NCBI GenBank assembly: GCA_032871835.1
Contig: CM065301.1
Span: 79,020,069 to 79,084,068 of the forward strand
Direction of reading: 5' to 3'
Origin: Dipteronia dyeriana
Taxonomy: Eukaryota > Streptophyta > Magnoliopsida > Sapindales > Sapindaceae
Length of the DNA: 64,000 nt
Program-made: the position numbers and the translations under genes
Notes under the pieces: model-generated
Database searches by the model: none
Seen by the model: the letters and a program-made list of their open reading frames with translations, nothing else
What the model was told of the DNA's origin: nothing
In this document: positions 24,317-36,235 of the stretch, in pieces
How the letters are laid out: every line of letters starts with the position of its first letter
How positions within the stretch are numbered: position 1 is the stretch's first letter

Positions 24317-24400
24317 TGTAGGGGGTGAAGCTAGGATTTTGGTTTTTTTTTTTTTTGTGTTGTTGGGGGGGGGGGGGGGGGGGGGGGTCGTCAAGATAGA
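24317..24400 (+). mobile_element. Terminus of a GGGGCGGAG-type element with 23-G run
   Basis: AGGGGGTGAAGCTAGGATTTTGG followed by a T run, then 23 consecutive G (24365-24387). The opening resembles the end at 41329 (GGGCGAAGCCAGGATTT) and the inverted end at 48029. Its partner end is not recognised. The long G run could expand by slippage and could fold as a G-quadruplex. Confidence 0.5.
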
Positions 24401-26035
24401 AACTATAATATCAAAGGTCACCCAAGAAAAATATATTAATATACCAAAATATAATAGTTTAGTCTTTAAGGTAATGATACAAAAAATAATAATAATAATT
24501 AATAATCATACTACCTTTGAGAATCAAAATGAAACTTGACTCTATTTTGTTTCTAAAAAAATCATCTATAACTAAATTTATTGAAATTTCTTTACGATTT
24601 CTATTAAATATATATAATAAAAAAAATGATCTTTCATCTTGTTGTATTGATGGAATATCATTGTGTTATTATTATATTTAAAAAACAATTATTGATACAC
24701 TTATAATTTAACTTTATAATATTTATGTTAAACCAAATTAACTTATAAATATTTGTGAACAAATTTAAATAGCAAATGAGTGAAATAATAGATTTATCAA
24801 ACCTATATTAACAACCTAACAAAATAATAGATTTATAATAACACAAGCTTGGATAATAAATTTAAAATATTTATTAATTTATAACCTCAAAACTAAAATC
24901 TTAGAAGTTCATAAAAATAATCTTAACTGTCAAATCGAAAAACTACGATTAAAAAAACTATGTTAACTACTATATAGTTCATGTAAAGTTGTAGGGGTAA
25001 TTACAAGATGATGTTATTTTCATGTAGTTTTAATTTCTTTTAAATTTTCAAATATTTGATTTTTATAGACTTTTGGATCGAAATCCAGTGATTGAAAATT
25101 AGTATATTGTAAATGTGTAGTTGTTGAAACCATATATAGATTAGATTATGAAATAATATATGAAATCATAAAAAATTAAAATACTAAAAGGGGTTGATTT
25201 TGTCTTGACAAAATAAATAACTAAATAGGAAAGAAATTAATTTATCGATAAAATGGGGGGCCAAGTTAAATTATCATTTACATGGGCCAAGTTAAATTAT
25301 CATTTACATATTATATTATCATGGTATAAGTATAAGTAAATATTTGTAACATTTATAGTTTTTGGTATAAACCAAAATTCACCAACAACAAACAAGATTT
25401 AGGGTAGAAAATAAATATTTTTTCCATATAATAATGTAAATTTTATTGTGATGTCCTACAATTTCAAAGCTTGAAAGGCACTTTGGAGCTTTATAACACA
25501 AAGATACGGTATTATAAAACACTATGTTGGGTTGGGCTGTTTTTCTAACCCGAAACCTGACCCGACTTTACTGTAAAATTGTGAAACAAAGTTATTGGTG
25601 AAAGACAAATCGTCGACTCACTTTCTGCTATTACTTCCATTTATATGCAAACCGTACAAGTGAAAAATGGAAAGAATCTTTACACATTCCTCGGTTTAGG
25701 GAAACAAAATATTAGCATGATTTCAGGAAGATAATGATGGAAAGAATTATAGAGAATTATGTGCATTGACAGAGTGATATTGTGCATTAAATTGATCTTC
25801 CTTAATAATGACAAAATGAATTCCTTCTAAATAATGATCATATTCAATATTGAATCACAACAACTACTTAATACAGCAATACTACTTTGGTTAAATTTAA
25901 TATCAAAATCTGATGTTCAAATGATATGGTATCACCCTGATCCATTCATTTAAAGCAAGTAAATCGATTACAATCTCAATGAATGGATTTAGGTAGAATG
26001 GAATTAATCTGATATTAAATAACAATTTAGTTGGG
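24400..26035. other. AT-rich intergenic sequence upstream of the MMP gene
   Basis: No coding sequence can be supported. A 26-bp unit beginning GGGCCAAGTTAAATTATC is tandemly repeated twice at 25258-25309. The last few hundred bases form the metalloproteinase promoter region. Confidence 0.6.
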
Positions 26036-26039
26036 GAGA

Positions 26040-26047
26040 TATAAATA
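26040..26047 (+). promoter_or_regulatory. TATA box of the metalloproteinase gene
   Basis: TATAAATA lies 51 bp before the start codon, implying a short leader starting near 26070. It is the best TATA match in the upstream 200 bp. Confidence 0.6.
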
Positions 26048-26097
26048 TAATCATACTCACATATATTCTACACAACTGCTCGATCAATTTCTCTTGT

Positions 26098-27015
26098 ATG
26101 ATGACATCTAAAAGTTTGTTCGTAATTGCATTCACTTGCCTTCTCACGATTATCCTATTACCACTCCATTCCCATTCACATGCTGCTGTGAAAAACTCTC
26201 CATTTACGTATCTAAAGAATCTGGAAGGTTATCGAAAGGGTGATCAAGTGAATGGCATCAAATACGTCAAGAAATACCTTGAAAGATTTGGTTACTTGAG
26301 CTACCATGATAAGTCTTCTTCAACTATCAATTATGATGATGATGATGATGATTTTTTCGATGAAAAGCTCGAATCCGCCATCAAAACTTACCAAACCAAT
26401 TTCAACCTTAACCCTACTGGATTTCTAGACTCAGAAACAATAACAATGATGTCAAGGCCACGATGTGGGGTGCCAGATCATGGTATGATTAGGTCACGAA
26501 TGAATAATAATTCACAGTTCCATTCTCGTTACAAATTGTATGCAGGAAACCCTAAATGGCCTTCCAACAAAACTACAATCACCTATGCACTTCAACTCGG
26601 TGATCCAATAGACGCTAGTGAACCCATCCGTAGGGCGCTTGTAGAATGGGGCAAATACACACCCTTCAAGTATGAAAAGATCAACGATTTTGGTACCGCT
26701 GATATAAAAATAGGTTTTTATCGAGGGGATCATGGAGATTGTTGTCCATTTAGTGGGCCAGGGGCTCGCGCGTATGCGCATGCATTTGCCCCAACGTATG
26801 GGCAACTTCACTTCAACTTGAACCAGACATGGGTAAACGGTGTAGTGGAGGGTGGAGTGGACTTGATGACGGTTGGTTTGCATGAACTAGGGCACGTGTT
26901 GGGGCTAGATCATTCCACAGTTGAGGCAGCTATTATGTGGCCATATTTGGGTGCTGGAGCTACAAAGGGTTTGAATGCTGATGATATTCAAGGAATTCAA
27001 GCTTTATATGCATAA
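26098..27015 (+). CDS. Plant matrix metalloproteinase (zinc endopeptidase, family M10A)
   Basis: A single intact exon of 305 codons, the usual layout and size for plant MMPs. Residues 1-29 form a signal peptide with a hydrophobic core. Residues 30-120 form the propeptide with a peptidoglycan-binding-like fold. PRCGVPD at 121-127 is the cysteine switch (Cys123) that keeps the zymogen latent. The catalytic domain (about 145-305) has HELGHVLGLDH at 262-272 (zinc ligands His262, His266, His272; catalytic Glu263) and a Met-turn AAIMWPY. The product should be secreted and act at the cell surface or wall. Oddities: an acidic run (80-85), DCCPFSG at 214-220 where the family usually has an Asp/Gly calcium loop, and no hydrophobic C-terminal tail for a GPI anchor. 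Start chosen at the first of two adjacent Met codons; the second is equally possible. Confidence 0.93.
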   Translation: MMTSKSLFVIAFTCLLTIILLPLHSHSHAAVKNSPFTYLKNLEGYRKGDQVNGIKYVKKYLERFGYLSYHDKSSSTINYDDDDDDFFDEKLESAIKTYQTNFNLNPTGFLDSETITMMSRPRCGVPDHGMIRSRMNNNSQFHSRYKLYAGNPKWPSNKTTITYALQLGDPIDASEPIRRALVEWGKYTPFKYEKINDFGTADIKIGFYRGDHGDCCPFSGPGARAYAHAFAPTYGQLHFNLNQTWVNGVVEGGVDLMTVGLHELGHVLGLDHSTVEAAIMWPYLGAGATKGLNADDIQGIQALYA

Positions 27016-28375
27016 TTCATTAGATTGGCACCCTAGCTGAGTCTAATGATTGAATAATTAAGTGGAATTTAAACAGAAATAAAATATGGTAACGATATAT
27101 TATATGTCGTTATGTTTATTCTTTTAATATTGTCGCTATATATGTTTACTCTTTTCTTTTCTAGCTAGTAAATATGTTTACTCTCTTAATATTTTTTTAA
27201 TCATATATAATTTTATAGTAGAAGATTCTTAATTCTGATTAATACAATTTCGGAATTTACAAAACCGATTCCGCGTACATCAACTTTACGATAGATTTAA
27301 TTTAATTGTTGAGATGTACAGCAAAGTAAAATTATTTAATTTAATTTAATTGTTTGACAATTTTTTTTTTTTGAAGAGAATTGTTTGACAATTCGATTTA
27401 ACTTCGAAATAAAAAAAATATGGTCAGAACTCAGAAGTAGTTGATCGACAATACTCGATTTGTTTCTCATTTACAAATGTCTTTGTGAAGGAATATAACA
27501 TTACATGTTATATAACCGATCAATGACAAAAAGTAATTTCCAAATTTATTGTTATTATATATTATTTTAGAGTTGTATAATTGCTTCATGTTTTTTTATT
27601 TGATATTAAGATTTGGCTCTCTATGTTTTTTTTTTTTGCTTCTAATTATCTGTTTTTTAACTGAAAATCTATTTTTCAATGGTTTAGTCCCTATATTTTT
27701 TAAAACCCATCAATTTGTTCCCTCTAACCAGATTTGTTATAGTCAACCGTTGCAGAAAAAAAATAAAATAACATCTTTACATCTGACCATTTATTTCCAC
27801 TTAAAAATAAATAAAATAAATTTAGTTTTCCATTTGAAAAAAAAAACATAAAAATTAAAGAAAAATGAAAACAAATTTTTTTGAGAAAAATGAAAACTTT
27901 TTTTTTTTTTTGAAGTATTACAAAAATAAAAACAAATTTAAAAAAATAAATAACACCACCATTTATCGGTCATCATAATCATATTCCACCATTTCTTACA
28001 CTCAAACCTTAACTTAATGCACCACAACTCAATCACTCAAACCCTAACCAGCATCACAACACGAACACCAAAACCCAATCACCCTCTCTCTCTCTCTCTT
28101 CACTTTTGGTTCATATCTCTCTCTCACTGTCTTCGCATCTGGGAGGCAACATGAGTTTGGTAAAGATCAGGTGCTAAAATTTGGAAAAGTTTATATCAAA
28201 AGTTAACCAGAACAACATCTTTGATGCGATAAATTGACTCATTAAAAGTTCTTCTGCCATCAATTCGAATTCGGAATTAGACACGACAACACAATTAATG
28301 TACTTGGTATAGTAGTGTTGATTAAGTCTGTTATTGCTAGCATTCTAACTTATTTCTCCTCTATTTTTCAAGATA
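27016..28375. other. Intergenic sequence, no gene seen
   Basis: The 3' flank of the metalloproteinase gene, then AT-rich sequence with long A and T runs. At 28083-28165 a CT-rich leader is followed by a short open start (ATG at 28151) that ends within a few codons. It may be the 5' leader of a lost gene, but nothing more can be supported. Confidence 0.5.
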
Positions 28376-28384
28376 CCGGTTAGA

Positions 28385-29957
28385 GTGGCTCTTAAGGTTG
28401 AGAAGAGTCAAATGAGCTTTCTTTGGGGCGATGGAGGGGTAAAGAGGAAGATTCTTGCGGTTAAATGGTTGGAGGTGTGCAAAGTAAGGCTAATGGAGGT
28501 TTAAGCATTGGGAGGATCCTTGATAAAAACAATGGTATGCTAGCCAAATGGATTTGGAGATTTGACAGAGAAAAAAAAAACTTTGTGGAGAAGGACTATT
28601 GTGGCAACGTATGAGATTCATAATTATAGTTTACTGTCGGGTTTGAATTCCTCTTAAAACGACTCCATTTTTGCAAGGGCTAGTCATAACCCTTTGAAGG
28701 TAGGTAACCCATCATCGAGGCTGTTTGAGGAAGGTTCAACGTGGTGATGGGCAAAAGTGATAGAACTGACTTTTGGACAGAGATCAAATGGGACTCTAAG
28801 TCTCTGAAAGATGCCTTCCCTAGAGTCTATTCTCTGGCTGTTAAGAAGAGTGGTTGTATACATGAATTTGGTAGCTGATCTTCAGATGAATGGGTTTGGG
28901 ATGTTCAAACTAAAAGGAGGTTGTTTGACTGAGAAAAAGATCAGTGGCTTAGCTTTCAAACTTTCGTGGGCTATATTTCTCTCCATATCCAGACACCAAA
29001 CGCTCTAGCTTGGAACTTCAACCCCAATGGTTTGTTCTCTGTGAGTTCATTCAGGCGTGGCTTAGAAAGGATCTCGACTAGGCCATCATCTATTCAAAGG
29101 GTTATTTGGAATGGTGCTTGCCCCCCGAAAATTGAAGTGTTCCTCTGGCAACTTTATAAAGGTAAAGTGTTGGTTAAAGAGGTGCATCAAATATTTGGCA
29201 TGGATCGTCTAGAGGGCCTGGATTGCCTAGTGTGCATTACCGAAGTTGAGACTGTCAACCACTTATTCTTGCATTGTTAATGGTCTTCCAGCGTGTGGAA
29301 GGTCTGTATGGATTAGTGGGGTGTCAGTTGGTGCCCCAATAATTCAGTAAAAGATTGGTTTGATTGGTGGATAGGGCTTTGCCCAGCTATGAAGAGTGAA
29401 ATAGTGTGGTTGTCCCTCCTAAGTTCGGTCATCTGGACCGTGTGGGAGTTTAGAATTCAGAAGGTTTTCGAGAACAAATATCCAATTTTAGCTTATGCCA
29501 TTGACTTGGTGAGGTTTAGGGTTGTGTGGTGGCTCAAAATTTTTATGAATAATGTGACTGATTCTATTTTTTCTTTGATGCTTAATGTGAAAGATCTCTA
29601 CATGGATTCGAAGAGGGTGAAGAAGTCTGTGATTAAAGATTGGATTCTGCATTCGATGGATACTTTCAAATTCAATGTTGACGGGTCGACTAGGGGGTAG
29701 TGCAGTACTTCGTAGGGTATATGGACTCTAATTCAGTTGAAATTCTGGCAATTAATAAGGTTGTCAACCTATGTCTTGTTGAACCTTCTCTCCGTGGCCT
29801 CGTGACCTTGATTGTTAGCGATTCAAAGGTTGCCATGTTTTGGATTAACAATAATGATTTTGGTAGTATTGAGCATATCAACTTGATTTATCATATTCGG
29901 TCCGCTTTGAAATCGTGGGATGGCTTGGAGGTTATTTTCGATTCAATGAGTAAATAG
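28385..29957 (+). pseudogene. LINE (L1-type) pol 3' end, decayed
   Basis: Pieces in order: end of the reverse transcriptase with a FLWGDGG motif near 28420 and a LAKWIWRF motif near 28540; then the zinc-binding reverse-transcriptase C-terminal domain (zf-RVT) at 28966-29280, with PPKIEVFLWQ and a CLVC...HLFLHC cysteine-histidine cluster; then an RNase H-like part with FNVDGS at 29671-29688 and a VSDSKVAMF motif at 29815. Frameshifts and stops separate the parts. The plant LINE order RT, zf-RVT, RNase H is kept. No clear poly-A tail or target duplication is visible. Confidence 0.75.
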
Positions 29958-30199
29958 GCTGGTAGGGTGTGCCAATAGCAACACCCTATATTTTTATGTT
30001 TCAATATAAATAATACAATTTCATTGTATGGTCTCGTGAGACTGTTTCCCCAACGATTGATGCAACAAACACATTGATAACCCTCTTTAAGCTTGTTCAC
30101 ACAAGCTCCATTTCCATTATTCATCTGGAGGGAGCGTTGCTTGCGAGAAGCAGATTGCATCCATTAGGGTCCATCACCACCATGCACCTTCCACTTTCT

Positions 30200-32308
30200 T
30201 GTTGGGGTTTATGTCCTAAACATATAATTTGTAAATGGATTTATGAAGTAAATAAAAAGAAAGGTTCAATTCATTCTTGTTATTTTATTTATTTTATAAA
30301 CTTGTGCACATATTAACATCCTAGATTGCTGGATGTAATCTCGAACTGTGTATATGAGTGTCATATACATATGGATACAGTAAGAGACGTGCAATCTAAA
30401 GAGTCCATAGATAGCAAATAAATATACTTTATTTGTGGTTAATCTATAGCTGCGGTCCATTCCGTAATGTACAGTGATTCTATCCCGAATCATTCTATGA
30501 GATATGGGAATGGAGGCACCTTGTATGATGTGATCATATAGGACTGGGTCATGATCTATATGAATCTCACACCAAGATCCGTTTACCGATGAGATTCATA
30601 TATATCAACTAATGATGGCTATATGTGGGTGATATTAATCCTGAGTGTCTTATCGACTCCTTCAGGTTAGATCGCGGTCTTTGATATACCATGGGTGAGA
30701 TCAGATGCATTTCCTGATCAATATGTTCTGTATGTTGGGATTACGGTGTGACTTGTGGCTGGGAAGGTTTGTACACAATAGTGAAATCCACTCATTCTTG
30801 TGAGAAGTAGATGGTGGTTCGCTTAAGGATTGATTCCGGGCTTGGACAATATGAGCGTTCTCCTAATTCTGTGAGGAAATAGGATTTATTGTCCATTAGA
30901 GAATCAATGGTACTTAAAGGATATATGTAATTAGAGGGGTATAACGAATATTATGACCCAGCTCTAATTATGAACTACTGTGGAGGATCACACCATATGT
31001 AATAGCTATATCGATGGAAACCGAGTTGTATCGGTTGTGTAAAAGCGTCTGCAGTTGAGAGAGTGCAGCTTTGGGTTTTTAGTGGAATAACACCAGAGTT
31101 AATGATCAAAAAATATTAATTAAAGAGTTTAATTAATGATTCCGATGATTATTGGAGCTTAAAATATTGTGGATCCATTAGGTCCCCTTGCTAGCCCGTT
31201 CGATTTAGGTAACAAGGGTCACGGTTAATTAATTGGATTGTCCAATTAATAGTGTTATGAAAGTGACACGTATTTATTCGGGAATTAATTGAATAATGAG
31301 ATTATTTGATTAATGGATAATGGTGATTATATAAATTAAATAATTAGATTATTTAATTATGTTGTTAATCACTAAATGGAGGGTGTTAGTTGATATTTGA
31401 TAGAATAAGATAATATGATTATTTTATTTTATTTTATTAAATATTTAAAATTAAATTTAAAATGTTTAAATTCAAAATTAATTTTTAATTATTTTAAATA
31501 AAAGATATGAGATATTTTTTATTTAAAAGTTTTTTTAAAAATCAAATAAATATTTGATCAGTTTTTTTTCGTTAAATAAAATATATCTGATATATTTTCT
31601 TTGAAAAAGACGATATCAACAGTTTTTGATTTTTAAAATTGCACAAGAGATAACTGATGACATGATTTTGATTTTCAAAATATACGCATCAGTGCTTATT
31701 TGAAATGAGGGCGTGATAATGCATAAGATAATTTATTTATTTTATCCGTGGATTGGGTCAACGCACAAAAAGACAAAAAAAAAAGATAGTTTTGTTTTGG
31801 TTGATCAACACATGCAATGATTTAGTTGTTTAAAAAATTAGGCGCATATCATTTTTGCTTTTGAAGTAATTAGTGTGTGCGTAAAACACGTATCAACACA
31901 TATATCAAAGTTTGCATGAGATGAAAATAGTGTAAGTGTTGTATAGTAAAAATAAAGAAAGAGTTTCTTAGTTTTTCTTCATCTTCCATTCTAAGATCTC
32001 GAGCCCGTGATACGTCCACACGCAGTTACCAGTCCTAGGATATAGTGAGAAGATCATTGGTACAGACCAGAAGCATATCGTAAAGTAAAGAAGCCTCCAA
32101 ACATTGGTATGGTTTATTAATCTTCTTTTTGATATTGATTTCTTCCTGTATATATACATATATTTTATTATTGTAACAGTTTTGTATATATTAGTTTTGA
32201 AAATAATTACGATCCCAAGTTCACTGATCTCAGATACAGATTACGATCTATATAATTTTTTTTTCAAAACCCATTTTCGCAGCGTTACCGGTGAACGGGG
32301 TTCCAACA
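30200..32308 (+). mobile_element. Solo LTR, family A (2,109 bp) with perfect target duplication
   Basis: It starts TGTTGGGGTTTATGTCC and ends GGGGTTCCAACA, giving TGTTGG/CCAACA inverted ends. TTTCT flanks it at 30195-30199 and 32309-32313. No primer-binding site follows and no polypurine tract precedes, so it is a solo LTR left by recombination between two LTRs. It is the inverted relative of the copy at 1-1502. The sequence it interrupted (30060-30194 joined to 32314-32400) is not recognised. Confidence 0.9.
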
Positions 32309-34430
32309 TTTCTTACACTATTGTTGCTTCCACCTGCTGCTTCATCTCCACTTCAAAAATAGACATGGCCGTCTCCAGATATTTTGGGGCCCCATCCATT
32401 TATTGATATTAACAAAAATCGGGGTTCTATATAAAAATAACTAAAAATATAAAGTATAAAATATGTTAGATAAAACTTAAATCTAAAAACACTAACAAAT
32501 TAACACATGTATATAACAGATTACACACATATTATATACCGGTACAAATTTACTAAAAATTGAATTTATATTTTATTGATTTTTTTTTGTTTCCTTGTGA
32601 AGTGGGAATTTGTACAGAATTCCCACTTACACACGATAATAATTCATACAACCATACTTCATAACACAAAGGAAAATAAAACAATCAGCAATTAACAAGT
32701 TTTAACTTTGAAAAGCTTAAAAAAATAGACAAATAGGATTATAGAATTATGATACTATGTTAATTAAATAAGAAAAGAAATTAATAAAGTATGAAGAAGA
32801 GTAGAAGACTGAGGGCCTATTTGGGAAAGCTTTTGAAAGGCTCAAAAGCTCTTTTGAGAGTCCAAATTTGTTTGGATAAAATAACAAAAGAGCTTCTTGA
32901 GCTTAGAAGCTCTTCTAATGGAAGCATCAATATAGGTGCATCTGAAATGGCTTCTGGAAAACACGCTAGAAAGCAAGTGAACAATTTAATGATTTTTTTT
33001 TAATACCAGTTTTACCTTTTTCTACATTTATAACAAACTAAATTTCAGACACATTATTATTCTTTCCATTTTTTTTCACATCGATCATCTCTTTTTTTCC
33101 CCAATTTTTCATTGAACCCTAATCTCTCTAATCTCCCAAATAGCTACTATATCATCAAATCAACTCTTTGCAATGTGTTTCTAGAAAGATTCAAGCAATT
33201 TTTTACTGAAAATTACTCGTCATTGCTCTGAAAACGTAAATTTTGGAAGGATTCAAAGCTCTAATTTCTTCATTTCGGTTAATCTACAGATCAAGCTACA
33301 CTTTTGTAAGTTTCTTATTGATATGTTATGTTATATTCCTTTGTAAAATTCTATTTCCAAGAAAACAAATTGTAAATGCCTCATCTATGTTGAAATGAGA
33401 GAATGAAAGTGGTAGACTTGTAATCTTAGATTTTGTGATTATTGATTCGGAATCGAATAAGAAGAAGGCAAGAATCTCATTTGCCTTTACTTAGTTTGCT
33501 TAGTTCCCAAGTAGTTTGATTAAGTAATGCATTGATGTTTTGTGGATCTTGCTATGTTAATGTTATCTACTGGTGGTTTGTCTTGCTGTCTAAAGAGATA
33601 ATGGAATTGTTTTGCGAATTGAATTTACTACCTGCATTTCAAGTACATCTTAAGAATTTGCGAATAGATTCCATCTTTTGTTATCTATTTTGTCCGGTAA
33701 AGATTCACAAGTTTAATGTTGAGTTCTTTGATAGCTGTGTGAAAGGTTGAAAAAAGACTTCTAATGCTCACAAGTATGTTTTAAATTGTGTCTATCAGAT
33801 TGTAGGTGGTATTGCCAAGATACCATATTTTGTACTCATCACGTGACAACTCTAGTCTTCATGAGTCAGAGAACTAATATTATTCTCTTGTCTTCATGAG
33901 GTAAAGAATTATCATTCTTCTCTTGTCCTACTAATATGACATGTTCGAAAGCATAATTCGAATATATGCTCCTACTCTACCCATGTGTCCTAACTGTCTT
34001 GTATAGAAGACTGGAGTCAACCCTTCCCTTAGCTGTAAAGCAATCATCTTTCTTCATCTTGACCATAACCTGCCAGGCAAGGCTCATTATCTGAGATTGG
34101 CATGTCATCCGAGGCATTTGACTCGTTTCAGCTGGCTACTCTATCGTCTGCTACTAAAACAAAATCACAGTTTGTTTTATGTGTTGAAATGAGAGAATGA
34201 AAGTGGTTTTATTTTTATTCAATAATGTGTGATTTTGCGAAATGTGATCGATATCAATTGATGTTTGCTTGTTTATTTGTTTTTGTTGTTTTCCTGCTGC
34301 ATTCTGGGTAGCTATTAATGTTTGCATTCTGGGTAGCTGCATTCTCGGTATGAAGATATTTTGGTTTTTCCTCTCATGATTGGATGGAGTCTTTATGTCA
34401 ATATTTGCATTTGTTCCAATTAACTTGTAT

Positions 34431-34638
34431 GGTACTACTTTGGATTGGGAGATTATTGACTGGGGCGTGTGGTAGCTTCTCTTGTTTGTTCTCTGTTTAA
34501 CTGTGTTGTTGTTGCTCTGTTTTGCAAAGACCTGGTCTTTCTCTTTTTTCTTTTTCGTTTTGGTCCTTGGTTGTCTTGGTTCTTGGTAGGGTCTTTCCTT
34601 TTAATAAATATGTTATTTCAAAAAAAAAAAACTTGTAT
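34431..34638 (+). mobile_element. 5'-truncated LINE tail
   Basis: About 200 bp ending TTTTAATAAATATG, TTATTTC and a poly-A run, flanked by AACTTGTAT at 34422-34430 and 34630-34638. The poly-A tail and direct repeats indicate target-primed insertion. The 3' end resembles plant L1 3' ends (TTTAATAAA just before the tail). No coding sequence remains. Confidence 0.55.
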
Positions 34639-34864
34639 CATTACGTATTGTAGTTTCTAAAAGTTAAGTCATTCAAAGAGTTATATTTTGATTGATTATC
34701 AAATTAGTACTATAGTTGTCTCAAGTATATATACATGTAAGACATTTATTGATCTTAGATATCCTGAAATGAAAAGACAAATGAATTTATTTCAAAAAAA
34801 ATGTAAGATAACTAGCCAAACATAATTCTCTTTTAGTTGCTTGTATTTGGTTCACAGATAGCAC

Positions 34865-35255
34865 TGTTAAGCCATATCAAAAGCAATCAGCCGTGTCTGA
34901 TGACAGGTCCACAATTAGCAATATACACTCACATCACAACTGATTACTCTCTCTTCGTTTTGGTAAAAGTTGGCGCTCTTTCTAACTGACTTGATTCAGC
35001 TGAGGTCAGCTATATGTAAGTTTTAATATGGTACATCAGATTAGCCACATCATATGCACTCTCCGCAAATCACGGAAGTTGTTAGAATCAGGATTAATCT
35101 TCAACTCTGTATATAAACACACGATATGTGTGTGAATGTAATTATCCAGTATAAAGAAAAAGAAATCCAAATATGCTCTCAAGTCTGTGAGCTATATTGA
35201 TCATCTACTCTGTTCTTCTTTTATGTTTTAATATAGATTTTCTTAAAGGTTTTCA
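34865..35255 (+). repeat. 5' LTR of copia element
   Basis: It begins TGTTAAGCC and ends GGTTTTCA. A TATA-like TGTATATAAACAC at about 35108-35120 is the probable promoter. It pairs with 39441-39831. Confidence 0.95.
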
Positions 35256-35267
35256 TGGTATCAGAGC
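35256..35267 (+). other. Primer-binding site (tRNA-iMet)
   Basis: TGGTATCAGAGC directly follows the LTR, a full match to the usual initiator-Met tRNA complement. Confidence 0.95.
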
Positions 35268-35286
35268 ATCAAGACTAGCAGTCCTG

Positions 35287-36235
35287 ATGTCTTCAAACTC
35301 AGGATCAGATGGAGATTCAGACTCAGGATCAGATTCTTTAAGCAAGAGAAAGAGAAATCAATTTAGCTCTCGAAAGTTGAAATCACAGGTTTCGTCACTT
35401 TCTTCCAGTCTCAATTTTAAGCTTCCTATAAAGCTAGATCAGAGTAACTATTTTTTCTGGAAATCGCAAGTTCTACCTGCTATTAAAGCATTTGATCTAG
35501 AGAATTTGTATTAGGATCTAGAGTTTGTCCACCAAAGTATATACAATCAGGTCAATAAAGTAAATCTGATAGAGTTATAAATGATGATTTTATCAATTGG
35601 AAGAAGGCAGATCAGTTGATTGTATGTTGGCTTTTTTCAACTTTAAGTGCGACTGTTTTCGGTCACATAACTCATTGTGTTTCCTCCAATAAAGTGTGGA
35701 AAACTCTTGAGAGTCTTTTTGCTCAGCAATCAAAAGCTAGAGTCCTAAAATTAAGAGATGAGATACAAAATACCAAGACAGGAAGTTTATCTGTGAGTGA
35801 CTTTGTCCTAAAAATGAAAAATTTAAGTGAGAATCTTACTGCAGCAGGCCAGCCATTGACAGAGGCTGAGTTAATCTGGCAAATTTTGGGTGGTTTAGGT
35901 TTAGAATATGATGTTGTAGTTGTTAGTATAACTGGAAGACAAGGAAAGATTAGCCTTCAAGAAGTTCAATATCAGCTAATGAGTTATGAGAGCAGATTGG
36001 TAAAGCATAGTGCAGTTGCTTCTCTTGACATGAATAATGCTTCAACTCAATATACACTTAATAATTCCTCTGCTCAATATGCTTAGAGGAAACAATTTTA
36101 GAGGTGGTTGAACAAGAGGTAGAGGCAAAGGAAGAAATGGACACAGACCTGGCTCAAGATTTATATGTCAGTTGTGTGGTAAAACTGGACATATTGTATC
36201 TTCATGTTGCAAGCGTTTTGATCAATCTTTTCAAG
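35287..36235 (+). pseudogene. Copia gag, broken
   Basis: It starts at the Met at 35287 with a Ser/Asp-rich head, then a LDQSNYFFWKSQVLPAI block. An in-frame stop at 35512 and a frame change lead to the UBN2-type gag core at 35616-36086, which has VWKTLESLF, KTGSLSVSDF and LGGLGLEYD. A stop at 36084 and another near 36110 interrupt it before an RG-rich stretch and the zinc knuckle CQLCGKTGHIVSSC (36168-36209). Gag would form the virus-like particle and bind RNA. At least three disabling changes are present. Confidence 0.9.

Noticed and set aside
24194..24421. Frames with polyproline or polyglycine
   Set aside because: Arise from the 23-G run; no other protein features.
26512..26883. 123-codon minus-strand frame
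   Set aside because: Antisense shadow of the metalloproteinase exon.
29891..30160. 89-codon minus-strand frame with several Cys (CVCC)
   Set aside because: It might be a small cysteine-rich peptide, but no signal peptide or known cysteine spacing is present and it overlaps the end of LINE sequence.
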